From CAZWMK01 sp964635065 (GTDB taxonomy: Bacteria; Pseudomonadota; Alphaproteobacteria; Sphingomonadales; Sphingomonadaceae), in the NCBI GenBank assembly GCA_964635065.1, contig CAZWMK010000116.1:1-6478 (forward strand): DNA of 6,478 bases. The letters run 5' to 3'. A program made the translations under genes and the position numbers. Position 1 is the stretch's first letter; each line of letters starts with the position of its first letter. Of the stretch, positions 1 to 5,885 are shown one piece after another. The notes under the pieces are model-generated. The model did not search any database. It worked only from the letters and a program-made list of their open reading frames with translations, and had not been told where the DNA came from.

Positions 1-244
1 CCGCCTGCTTGAAGTCGCAGCTGACAATGACATCACCATCGATCTTGAAAACCAGGTGGTGACGACCCCCTATCAGGACCGCTTCACCTTCGAGATTGAT
101 CCTTTCCGCAAACATTGCCTGCTGAACGGCCTCGATGAAATCGGCCTGACTGCGCAGCTTGATGGCGACATCTCCGCCTTTGAAGCGCGTCTTGCCGCTG
201 AAAAGCCGTGGATCGCGGGCGCTGCCAAACGCGAGGCTGCATGA
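1..244 (+). CDS. leuD: 3-isopropylmalate dehydratase small subunit, C-terminal part (5' end outside window)
   Basis: This is the last 80 residues of LeuD, read in the frame starting at base 2 and ending at the TGA at 242-244. LeuD is the small (swivel-domain) subunit that pairs with LeuC in the cytoplasm to isomerise 2-isopropylmalate to 3-isopropylmalate in leucine synthesis. The family-typical C-terminal block is plain to see: F-x-I-D-P-F-R-K-H-C-L-L-N-G-L-D-E-I-G-L-T, spanning about residues 31-51 of the visible part, followed by a short D-I-S-A-F-E tail. E. coli LeuD has a very similar block near its end. The catalytic iron-sulfur cluster sits in LeuC, so no cluster ligands are expected here. 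The stop codon overlaps the start of leuB by 4 bases (ATGA at 241-244), which indicates translational coupling. A GTG at 56 could be mistaken for a start, but the reading frame is open to the window edge with LeuD-like sequence. Confidence 0.95.
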   Translation, partial: RLLEVAADNDITIDLENQVVTTPYQDRFTFEIDPFRKHCLLNGLDEIGLTAQLDGDISAFEARLAAEKPWIAGAAKREAA

Positions 245-1308
245 CCCAGACGCTTCTCCTCCTCTCCGGCGACGGTATCGGCCCGGAAGTTTCGGCGCAA
301 TCACGCCGCATCATCGATGCGCTGAACGTGCAGCATGGCCTTGGTCTTCAGGTTGAGGAAGCACTATTCGGCGGCGCCTGCATCGATGCCACCGGCCTGC
401 CCATCGAAGATGCGACGGTTGCGCGCGCAAAGAGCGTGACGGCGGTGCTGATGGGCGCGGTTGGCGGACCGAAATGGGCGAACCAGCCTTATGACAAGCG
501 TCCCGAAGCCGGCCTTTTGCGCCTGCGTGCCGAGATGGAGGTGTTTGCCAACCTGCGCCCGGCACTGTGCTTCCCCGCACTCGCCGATGCGTCGTCGTTG
601 AAGCGCGAGCTGGTGGAGGGTCTTGATATCTTGTTCGTGCGCGAACTGACGGGTGGCGTTTATTTCGGCGAACCGCGCGGCATCACGGACCTGCCGAACG
701 GCGAACGGCGCGGCGTGAATACCCAGGTCTATGACACGCATGAAATCGTGCGCGTCGCGCGCGTCGCTTTCGATCTCGCGCGGCTGCGCGGCGGCAAAGT
801 GTGTTCGGCGGAAAAGTCGAATGTCATGGAATCGGGCCTGCTGTGGCGCGAGGAAGTGCAAAAGCTGCACGATGCCGAATATCAGGACGTCGAACTCTCG
901 CACATGCTGGCCGACAATACGGCCATGCAGCTGGTAAAATATCCCAAGCAGTTTGACGTCATTGTCACCGACAATCTGTTCGGCGACATATTGTCGGATG
1001 AAGCGGCGATGCTGACCGGGTCGCTTGGCATGCTGCCCTCGGCAGCGCTTGGCGAAGCGGGCAAGCCGGGGCTGTATGAACCGATTCATGGTTCCGCTCC
1101 CGACATTGCCGGCCAGGGTCTTGCCAATCCCTGCGCCTCGATTCTCAGCCTTGCGATGGCGCTGCGCTACAGCCTGGCGCGCGGCGATCTGGCCGACAAG
1201 GTTGAAGGCGCGGTATCGACAGCGCTCGACAAGGGCGCGCGCACGCGTGATCTTGGCGGGACGCTGTCGACGGCGGGCATGGGAGACGCCATTCTCGCCA
1301 ACCTATGA
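241..1308 (+). CDS. leuB: 3-isopropylmalate dehydrogenase
   Basis: Cytoplasmic NAD-dependent enzyme that oxidises and decarboxylates 3-isopropylmalate to 2-oxoisocaproate, the step after LeuCD. The 355-residue length matches the family. Visible motifs: GDGIGPEV (residues 10-17), R96 and R106 in the L-R-L-R to F-A-N-L-R-P segment, F-V-R-E-L-T-G-G-V-Y-F-G with R134 and Y141, S-A-E-K-S-N-V-M with K192, D225, and D-N-L-F-G-D-I-L-S-D-E with the metal ligands D249 and D253. These line up with R94, R104, R132, Y139, K185, D217, D241 and D245 of the Thermus enzyme (recalled, not aligned by program). The coenzyme loop G-L-Y-E-P-I-H-G-S-A-P-D-I-A-G is at 277-291; D288 is the aspartate associated with NAD rather than NADP preference. 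The ATG at 241 is chosen over an in-frame ATG at 208 because the family motif begins about ten residues after it and because it forms the ATGA overlap with leuD; a weak GAGG lies at 233-236. An isocitrate or tartrate dehydrogenase paralogue is unlikely given the leuD context. Confidence 0.97.
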   Translation: MTQTLLLLSGDGIGPEVSAQSRRIIDALNVQHGLGLQVEEALFGGACIDATGLPIEDATVARAKSVTAVLMGAVGGPKWANQPYDKRPEAGLLRLRAEMEVFANLRPALCFPALADASSLKRELVEGLDILFVRELTGGVYFGEPRGITDLPNGERRGVNTQVYDTHEIVRVARVAFDLARLRGGKVCSAEKSNVMESGLLWREEVQKLHDAEYQDVELSHMLADNTAMQLVKYPKQFDVIVTDNLFGDILSDEAAMLTGSLGMLPSAALGEAGKPGLYEPIHGSAPDIAGQGLANPCASILSLAMALRYSLARGDLADKVEGAVSTALDKGARTRDLGGTLSTAGMGDAILANL

Positions 1309-1320
1309 GGATGGACACAG

Positions 1321-2022
1321 ATGAACGAGAATACCCGTAAGGCTTTTCGCAGGGCACTCGGTGCCTTCCTGACGGGTCTTCTCTTCCTGCTGCCGATCAT
1401 CCTGACGATCGTCATTCTCGACTGGGTGTCGGGGTATGTCGCCTCGGCCCTTGGCCCGGACAGTCTGATCGGCGGCGCCCTGACCAGCGGTGGCACCGCC
1501 CTTGTAGGGCGTGAACGCCGCGTACTCGGCTTCATCGTCGCGCTGGCGATGCTCATTGCCGCCATTGCGGCCCTGGGCGCCATTGTCCAGACGCGGGCAA
1601 AGAAGCGCATCGAGGAAGCGCTCGATCGCATGATCGACCATGTGCCGCTGCTGCGTTCGGTCTATCGCCCGATTGCCCAGCTCGTGCGCATGCTTGGGCC
1701 AAGCGAAGATAACCAACTGAAGGCCATGCGGGTCATCGCCTGCCGATTCGGGGAAGAGCGTGGGGCAGACGTGCTGGCGCTTTTGGCCAGCACGACGCCG
1801 ATCATGGTCGAGGGCGAACCACGCTATGTCGTCTATCTGCCGACGGCGCCCTTTCCCGGAAATGGCGGGCTGGTGATGGTGCCGGCGTCGGGCGTCCGTT
1901 TCCTGCCTGAACTGACAGTCGAAGATCTGGTGCGCACCTATGTGTCGTTCGGTACGCTGGTGCCGCCCAATAGCGGACCGGTTCTGCCGGTGCCCTCTGT
2001 CGGCGGCGTGCCGAAAATTTGA
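1321..2022 (+). CDS. DUF502 family two-helix membrane protein
   Basis: A 233-residue inner-membrane protein that I assign to the DUF502 family (PF04367, recognised by eye). No biochemical function is known to me; plant members include the Golgi-located COV1/LCV proteins of vascular patterning. Two hydrophobic segments are visible, about residues 14-36 (containing F-L-T-G-L-L-F-L-L-P-I-I-L-T-I) and 68-90. Basic residues precede the first and follow the second (R-A-K-K-R), predicting both ends in the cytoplasm with a short outer loop. The conserved segments follow: V-P-L-L-R-S-V-Y-R-P-I-A-Q-L-V at 108-122, then V-V-Y-L-P-T-A-P-F-P-G-N-G-G-L-V-M-V-P at 170-188, in a soluble C-terminal domain. 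The ATG at 1321 follows leuB by 12 bases with a GAGGA-like site around 1307-1311, so it is probably co-transcribed with leuDB. Nothing in its sequence ties it to leucine metabolism; sharing the transcript may be incidental. No truncation is apparent. Confidence 0.88.
   Translation: MNENTRKAFRRALGAFLTGLLFLLPIILTIVILDWVSGYVASALGPDSLIGGALTSGGTALVGRERRVLGFIVALAMLIAAIAALGAIVQTRAKKRIEEALDRMIDHVPLLRSVYRPIAQLVRMLGPSEDNQLKAMRVIACRFGEERGADVLALLASTTPIMVEGEPRYVVYLPTAPFPGNGGLVMVPASGVRFLPELTVEDLVRTYVSFGTLVPPNSGPVLPVPSVGGVPKI
1770..1794 (+). repeat. 9-bp inverted repeat inside the DUF502 gene
   Basis: Bases 1770-1778 (CGTGCTGGC) are the exact reverse complement of 1786-1794 (GCCAGCACG), with a 7-base loop. 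The RNA could fold into a stable GC-rich hairpin. It lies within codons for about residues 150-158 of the DUF502 protein, in an alanine/leucine-rich stretch, so repeated use of GCx and CTx codons could produce it by chance. No T tract follows. I record it as a structure, not as a demonstrated signal. Confidence 0.4.
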
Positions 2023-2118
2023 CGTTGCGACACTGCAAACATCATGGATTGGATTTTTGCGCGTTAATGCATTAAGGCCCACAGGCTAATCTGCGCCTTT
2101 GTTCCGGAGAACGAGAAA
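2023..2118 (+). promoter_or_regulatory. Intergenic leader before asd with a 12-bp perfect palindrome
   Basis: This 96-base gap is the largest non-coding stretch in the window and the most AT-rich part of it, so it is the likely place for an asd promoter. Bases 2064-2075 read TTAATGCATTAA, a perfect 12-base palindrome that could be an operator for a dimeric regulator. I could not find a convincing pair of -35 and -10 boxes at 16-18 base spacing: TTGCGC (2057-2062) and CTAATC (2086-2091) are the closest fragments but are spaced too far apart. No intrinsic terminator is seen after the DUF502 gene, so readthrough from the leu run into asd is also possible. The ribosome binding site for asd is GGAG at 2106-2109, 9 bases before the ATG. 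Confidence 0.4.
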
Positions 2119-3159
2119 ATGGGTTATCGCGTCGTCGTCGTGGGCGCGACCGGCAATGTCGGTCGCGAAATGTTGAACATCCTCGCCGAGCGGGAATTCC
2201 CGCTGGCTGAACTGGCCGTCGTGGCGAGCTCGCGCTCTGCCGGCGACATGATCGACTTTGGCGAAACCGGCAAGAAACTCAAAGTCCAGAACGTCGATCA
2301 CTTCGATTTCACCGGCTGGGATATCGCACTGTTCGCTGCCGGTTCCGGCCCGACCAAGGTGCTGGCGCCTAAGGCTGCATCGCAGGGTTGCGTCGTCATC
2401 GACAACAGCTCGCTCTATCGCATGGAGCCGGATGTGCCGCTTATCGTGCCGGAAGTGAATCCGGAAGCGATTGACGCCTATACCAAGCGCAATATCATCG
2501 CCAATCCCAATTGCTCGACTGCGCAGATGGTCGTGGCCTTGAAGCCGCTGCACGATGCTGCCGGCATCAAGCGCGTCGTTGTCTCGACCTATCAGTCGGT
2601 GTCGGGCGCGGGCAAGGCGGGCATGGATGAACTGTTCGAACAGACCCGCGCGGTGTTCGTCGGCGATCCCAAGGAGAACAAGAAGTTCACCAAGCAGATC
2701 GCCTTCAACGTCATTCCGCACATCGATTCCTTCGTCGGCGCTGACACCGGTTATGACGGCTACACCAAGGAAGAGGTGAAGATGGCGGCCGAGACGAACA
2801 AGATGCTCGATCCCGACATCCGCGTGACGGCGACCGCTGTCCGCGTGCCGGTGTTTGTCGGCCATTCGGAAGCGATCAACATCGAACTCGAACGCCCGCT
2901 TTCAGTCGAACAGGCGCACGAAGTGCTGCGTTCGGCGCCGGGCGTGATGCTCGTCGACAAGCGTGAAGACGGCGGCTACGTGACGCCGATCGAATGCGTC
3001 GGAGAATATGCCACCTATGTCAGCCGCGTTCGTAAGGATCCCACGGTAGAAAACGGCCTTGCACTGTGGTGCGTGTCGGACAATCTCCGCAAGGGTGCCG
3101 CACTGAATGCGGTGCAGATTGCCGAGCTTCTTGGCCGCCGCCATCTCAAGAAGGCCTGA
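2119..3159 (+). CDS. asd: Aspartate-semialdehyde dehydrogenase
   Basis: Cytoplasmic NADPH-dependent enzyme that reduces L-aspartyl-4-phosphate to L-aspartate 4-semialdehyde, the branch point feeding lysine and diaminopimelate (peptidoglycan), threonine and methionine. The 346-residue protein begins with a nucleotide-binding G-A-T-G-N-V-G loop (residues 9-15). The active-site cysteine is C132 in N-P-N-C-S-T. Q159 lies in S-T-Y-Q-S-V-S-G-A-G, and R242 and H249 lie in R-V-P-V-F-V-G-H-S-E-A-I-N. The R-to-H spacing of 7 equals that of E. coli R267/H274, so all four key residues appear present. Length and motif style fit the shorter bacterial class seen in Gram-positives and alphaproteobacteria rather than the longer enterobacterial type. 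The ATG at 2119 is supported by GGAG 9 bases upstream and by the nucleotide-binding strand starting right after it. A terminator follows at 3177. An N-acetyl-glutamyl-phosphate reductase (ArgC) is excluded by the motif set. Confidence 0.97.
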   Translation: MGYRVVVVGATGNVGREMLNILAEREFPLAELAVVASSRSAGDMIDFGETGKKLKVQNVDHFDFTGWDIALFAAGSGPTKVLAPKAASQGCVVIDNSSLYRMEPDVPLIVPEVNPEAIDAYTKRNIIANPNCSTAQMVVALKPLHDAAGIKRVVVSTYQSVSGAGKAGMDELFEQTRAVFVGDPKENKKFTKQIAFNVIPHIDSFVGADTGYDGYTKEEVKMAAETNKMLDPDIRVTATAVRVPVFVGHSEAINIELERPLSVEQAHEVLRSAPGVMLVDKREDGGYVTPIECVGEYATYVSRVRKDPTVENGLALWCVSDNLRKGAALNAVQIAELLGRRHLKKA

Positions 3160-3176
3160 GCGCCGGACAGAACGGG

Positions 3177-3204
3177 AAAGAGGGGGCCATGTGCCCCCTC
3201 TTTT
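3177..3204 (+). terminator. Intrinsic terminator after asd
   Basis: Bases 3177-3187 (AAAGAGGGGGC) pair perfectly with 3193-3203 (GCCCCCTCTTT) around a 5-base loop, giving an 11-bp stem with a solid GC core. The 3' arm ends in TTTT (3201-3204). It begins 17 bases after the asd stop codon. This is the only convincing rho-independent terminator in the window and marks the end of the asd transcript. The T tract is short and partly in the stem, so some readthrough into the hydrolase gene is possible. Confidence 0.88.
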
Positions 3205-3214
3205 GCTTTGGGGC

Positions 3215-3223
3215 AGGAAGGAG
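3215..3223 (+). promoter_or_regulatory. Ribosome binding site fixing the hydrolase start
   Basis: AGGAAGGAG at 3215-3223 holds a strong Shine-Dalgarno core (GGAG, 3220-3223) 9 bases before the ATG at 3233. It decides the start, since the reading frame stays open further upstream through the terminator and into the end of asd. Confidence 0.75.
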
Positions 3224-3232
3224 CCGAGAACC

Positions 3233-3991
3233 ATGACCGACGTGTTGCGTCTACATAGCTTCGATGGTGCGGAACTGGCCTGCCGCGTGATCGGTGCGGG
3301 CCGCCCGCTGGTGCTGTTGCACGGCCTGTTTTCCAATGCTGCGGTCAACTGGATCAAATTCGGTCATGCCGCCCTTCTGGCGGATGCGGGCTTCGCCGTG
3401 TATCTGCCGGACCTGCGCGCCCATGGCGACAGTGCTGCGCCGCATCCCGCCAGCGCCTATCCGCCCGATGTGCTGGCGCGCGACCTTCGGGCGCTGGTTG
3501 ATCATTTCGGTCTTGCCGATGGCGGCTATGACCTTGGCGGTTTTTCGCTTGGCGCGCGCACGGCCGCGCGGGCCGTGGTGCTGGGCCTGAAGCCCCGGCG
3601 GCTGGTGCTTGCCGGCATGGGACTGGAGGGCTTGCGCGACGCCACGCGGCGGCAGGCCTTTTTCCTGGATGCCATTGCGCGCCGCGCCAGTGTCAAACTC
3701 GGCGATCCGGCCTATTTCGCCGTGCAGTTCATGCGGACGATGAAGATCGATCCTGATGCGGTCGTTCATGTGATCCGCGACTTTACCGACATGCCCGAGA
3801 CGGACCTTGCGGCCTTGACCATGCCGACAGCGATTGTGTGCGGCACGGAAGATCATGACAATGGTTCGGCCTCCGCCCTGGCCGCGGGGCTGCCGGCGGG
3901 GCGTCTGTTCCAGATTCCCGGAACCCACATGTCGTCGGTCGCCGAGCCGGCGTTGGGGCAGGCGATCCGCGATTTCCTGATGCTGCCTTGA
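3233..3991 (+). CDS. Alpha/beta-fold hydrolase, substrate unknown
   Basis: A 252-residue protein of the alpha/beta hydrolase superfamily, with no signal peptide or membrane segment seen, so probably cytoplasmic. The N-terminal strand leads to L-V-L-L-H-G-L-F-S-N (residues 26-35), whose H-G region forms the oxyanion side. The nucleophile elbow is G-G-F-S-L-G-A at 102-108, with S105 as the likely nucleophile. The D-L-R-A-H-G-D-S motif at 60-67 is typical of the family. The acid is probably D207 (or E206) in G-T-E-D-H-D-N, and the catalytic histidine is H232 in P-G-T-H-M-S-S-V, so a complete triad can be assigned. The family covers esterases, lactonases, haloperoxidases and C-C hydrolases, and nothing here identifies the substrate. 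The gene lies just after the asd terminator, so its transcription probably starts near 3205-3232 or depends on readthrough; the M2 peptidase gene follows after 52 bases. The start at 3233 is set by the ribosome binding site and by the family's usual N-terminus. Confidence 0.9.
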   Translation: MTDVLRLHSFDGAELACRVIGAGRPLVLLHGLFSNAAVNWIKFGHAALLADAGFAVYLPDLRAHGDSAAPHPASAYPPDVLARDLRALVDHFGLADGGYDLGGFSLGARTAARAVVLGLKPRRLVLAGMGLEGLRDATRRQAFFLDAIARRASVKLGDPAYFAVQFMRTMKIDPDAVVHVIRDFTDMPETDLAALTMPTAIVCGTEDHDNGSASALAAGLPAGRLFQIPGTHMSSVAEPALGQAIRDFLMLP

Positions 3992-4002
3992 CCCGTACGC
4001 CG

Positions 4003-4027
4003 CGATGGCGTTGACTTTGCGCCATCG
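4003..4027 (+). repeat. 8-bp inverted repeat (hairpin) between hydrolase and M2 peptidase genes
   Basis: CGATGGCG (4003-4010) is the exact reverse complement of CGCCATCG (4020-4027), with a 9-base loop. It starts 12 bases after the hydrolase stop and ends just before the ribosome binding site of the next gene. No T tract follows, so it is not a standard intrinsic terminator. It could be an RNA-stabilising or processing hairpin, an operator, or chance. An in-frame ATG (4005) for the next gene lies in its left arm, which would be a poor initiation site. Confidence 0.5.
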
Positions 4028-4031
4028 AGCC

Positions 4032-4038
4032 GGGAGGG
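4032..4038 (+). promoter_or_regulatory. Ribosome binding site fixing the M2 peptidase start
   Basis: GGGAGGG at 4032-4038 lies 5 bases before the ATG at 4044. It supports that start over the in-frame ATG at 4005, which has no such site and would put 13 residues ahead of the lipoprotein signal. Confidence 0.7.
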
Positions 4039-4043
4039 TTTTC

Positions 4044-5882
4044 ATGAAAATCAGGGTGTCGTTGGCGGCAGTCGCCATTTGTCTGGCGCTCGCGGGTTGT
4101 GCCGCACAGGCACCACAGGCCACCGCGCAAACATCAGCCACAGCCGTCCCGGCGCCTGCCGACGCCGATGCCTTTGTCGCCGATGCCGAAGCGCGCATGG
4201 CGGCGCTGTCGGAATATGCGGCGCGTGCGCAGTGGATCAACAGCACCTATATCACCGAGGACAGCGACTGGATCGCCGCGAGGGTCGGCACCGAATATAC
4301 CGAACTGGCGGTGGAGTTGGCGGCAGGCGCGGCGCGCTTCAACGCGGTGCCCGGCTTGTCGTTCGATACACGGCGCAAGCTGGATTTCCTGCGGCAGGGG
4401 CTGGTCGCGCCCGCCGCCCGGACACCCGGCGCGGCCGCAGAGCTGAATGCCATCCTGACCCGGATGCAATCGGCCTATGGCAAGGCAAAGGCGGTTTATC
4501 GCGGCAAGCAGATGTCGGGTAATGACATCGAGGCCTTGATGGGCACGGTGCGCGATCCCAGGGCGCTGACCGAAATGTGGGAAAGCTGGCACCGCAACGG
4601 TGAGTCGATCAAGGCCGATTATGTCCGCTTTGTCGATCTCAGCAATGCAGGGGCGCGCGATCTGGGTTATGCGGATACCGGTGCGATGTGGCGTTCGGGC
4701 TATGACATGCCGCCCGAGGAATTTGCGGTCCTGACCGATCGCATCTGGACGCAGGTCAAGCCGCTTTACGATGCGCTGCATTGTCATACGCGGGCGAAGC
4801 TCAATGAAAAATACGGCGCCGCCGTTCAGCCGGCGACAGGCCCGATCCGCGCCGATCTTCTGGGCAATATGTGGGCGCAGGAATGGGGCAATATCTATGA
4901 CATCGTCGCGCCGAAGGGCGCGGGTGTGCTGGGCTATGACCTGACCAGCCTTTTGGTAAAAAAGCGCTACGATCCTGTGCGCATGGTGAAGACGGGCGAG
5001 GAATTTTTCTCGTCACTCGGTTTTGCGCCACTGCCCGCCACTTTCTGGACGCGATCGCAGATCACCGCGCCGCGCGACCGCGAGGTGGTGTGTCATGCCA
5101 GTGCGTGGAACCTCGACAACAAGGAGGATCTGCGCATCAAGATGTGCACCAAGGTCAATGGCGACGATTTCGTTACCATCCACCACGAGCTTGGTCACAG
5201 CTATTACCAGCGCGCCTATAACGCGCAGCCATTCCTGTATCTGAACGGCGCGAATGATGGTTTTCACGAAGCCATCGGCGACTTCATCGCATTGTCGGTA
5301 ACACCCGATTATCTGGTGCGCATCGGCCTGCTCGATCCGGAACAGGTGCCGGACGCCAGCAAGGATACCGGTCTTCTGCTCAGGCAGGCGATGGACAAGG
5401 TGGCTTTTCTGCCCTTTGGCCTGTTGGTCGACAAATGGCGCTGGGGCGTATTTTCCGGCGCGATCACGCCGGATCGCTATTCGACGGCATGGAATGATCT
5501 GCGCCGCCAATATCAGGGCATCGTCCCGCCCGTGGCGCGATCGGATGCTTCCTTCGATCCTGGCGCGAAATATCACATTCCCGGCAATACGCCCTATGCG
5601 CGCTATTTCCTGGCGCGTGTGCTGCAATTCCAGTTCCACAAGGCGGCGTGCGATGCGGCGGGCTGGCGGGGGCCGCTGCATCGCTGTTCGATCCATGGCG
5701 ACAAGGCGGTGGGCGCCAAACTCGATGCCATGCTGAAGATGGGGGCGTCCCGGCCATGGCCCGAAGCGCTGGAAGCATTCACCGGCAGCCGCGACATGGA
5801 TGGCACGGCGATGATCGCCTATTTCCAGCCGCTGATGACGTGGCTGGCCGAACAGAACAAGAATCGGCAGTGCGGCTGGTAA
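4044..5882 (+). CDS. M2 family peptidyl-dipeptidase (bacterial ACE homologue), predicted lipoprotein
   Basis: A 612-residue zinc peptidase of MEROPS family M2; family members release dipeptides from peptide C-termini. The N-terminus (K2, R4, hydrophobic core, lipobox L-A-G-C with C19) predicts a lipoprotein. A20 after the cysteine suggests outer-membrane sorting, followed by an Ala/Pro/Gln/Thr-rich linker to about residue 40. The zinc site is HELGH (381-385) plus E409 in N-D-G-F-H-E-A-I-G-D, with E382 as catalytic base. Compared from memory with human testis ACE, Q279, H351, K509, H511, Y518 and Y521 match Q281, H353, K511, H513, Y520 and Y523. The disulfide pairs C350/C368 and C536/C548 also match, fitting an oxidising compartment. 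The block L-L-G-N-M-W-A-Q-E-W at 272-281 is family-typical. Its size corresponds to a single ACE domain. The physiological substrate is unknown; scavenging of peptides in the periplasm is a reasonable inference. It follows the hydrolase gene by 52 bases and may share its transcript. Confidence 0.95.
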   Translation: MKIRVSLAAVAICLALAGCAAQAPQATAQTSATAVPAPADADAFVADAEARMAALSEYAARAQWINSTYITEDSDWIAARVGTEYTELAVELAAGAARFNAVPGLSFDTRRKLDFLRQGLVAPAARTPGAAAELNAILTRMQSAYGKAKAVYRGKQMSGNDIEALMGTVRDPRALTEMWESWHRNGESIKADYVRFVDLSNAGARDLGYADTGAMWRSGYDMPPEEFAVLTDRIWTQVKPLYDALHCHTRAKLNEKYGAAVQPATGPIRADLLGNMWAQEWGNIYDIVAPKGAGVLGYDLTSLLVKKRYDPVRMVKTGEEFFSSLGFAPLPATFWTRSQITAPRDREVVCHASAWNLDNKEDLRIKMCTKVNGDDFVTIHHELGHSYYQRAYNAQPFLYLNGANDGFHEAIGDFIALSVTPDYLVRIGLLDPEQVPDASKDTGLLLRQAMDKVAFLPFGLLVDKWRWGVFSGAITPDRYSTAWNDLRRQYQGIVPPVARSDASFDPGAKYHIPGNTPYARYFLARVLQFQFHKAACDAAGWRGPLHRCSIHGDKAVGAKLDAMLKMGASRPWPEALEAFTGSRDMDGTAMIAYFQPLMTWLAEQNKNRQCGW

Positions 5883-5885
5883 GGC

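Noticed and set aside
208..240. Upstream in-frame ATG at 208 as the leuB start
   Set aside because: It would add 11 residues with no family counterpart and extend deep into leuD; the ATG at 241 gives the expected LeuB N-terminus and an ATGA overlap.
751..768. Short tandem repeat of CGCGTCGCG in leuB
   Set aside because: Two 9-base near-copies encode R-V-A-R-V-A; this is expected from codon bias in GC-rich coding DNA.
364..1089. Long open frame on the minus strand opposite leuB
   Set aside because: It lies wholly opposite a clearly recognised gene, has low-complexity H/R/Q/A-rich sequence and no recognisable motif; a typical GC-rich antisense shadow.
2025..2038. TTGC/GCAA inverted repeat just after the DUF502 stop as a terminator
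   Set aside because: The stem is only 4 bp with a 6-base loop and has no T tract directly after it; too weak to support.
4011..4016. TTGACT as a -35 promoter box before the M2 gene
   Set aside because: No -10-like sequence lies 16-18 bases downstream; that region is the GC-rich ribosome binding site. The box is also the loop of the hairpin at 4003-4027.
3251..4246. 331-codon minus-strand open frame opposite the hydrolase
   Set aside because: It overlaps the hydrolase and the start of the M2 gene, is rich in R, Q, H and A, and shows no domain; the plus-strand genes have clear motifs and ribosome binding sites.
5013..5696. 227-codon minus-strand open frame opposite the M2 peptidase active-site region
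   Set aside because: It is opposite the most conserved part of a known enzyme and has no motif or upstream ribosome binding site that I can see.
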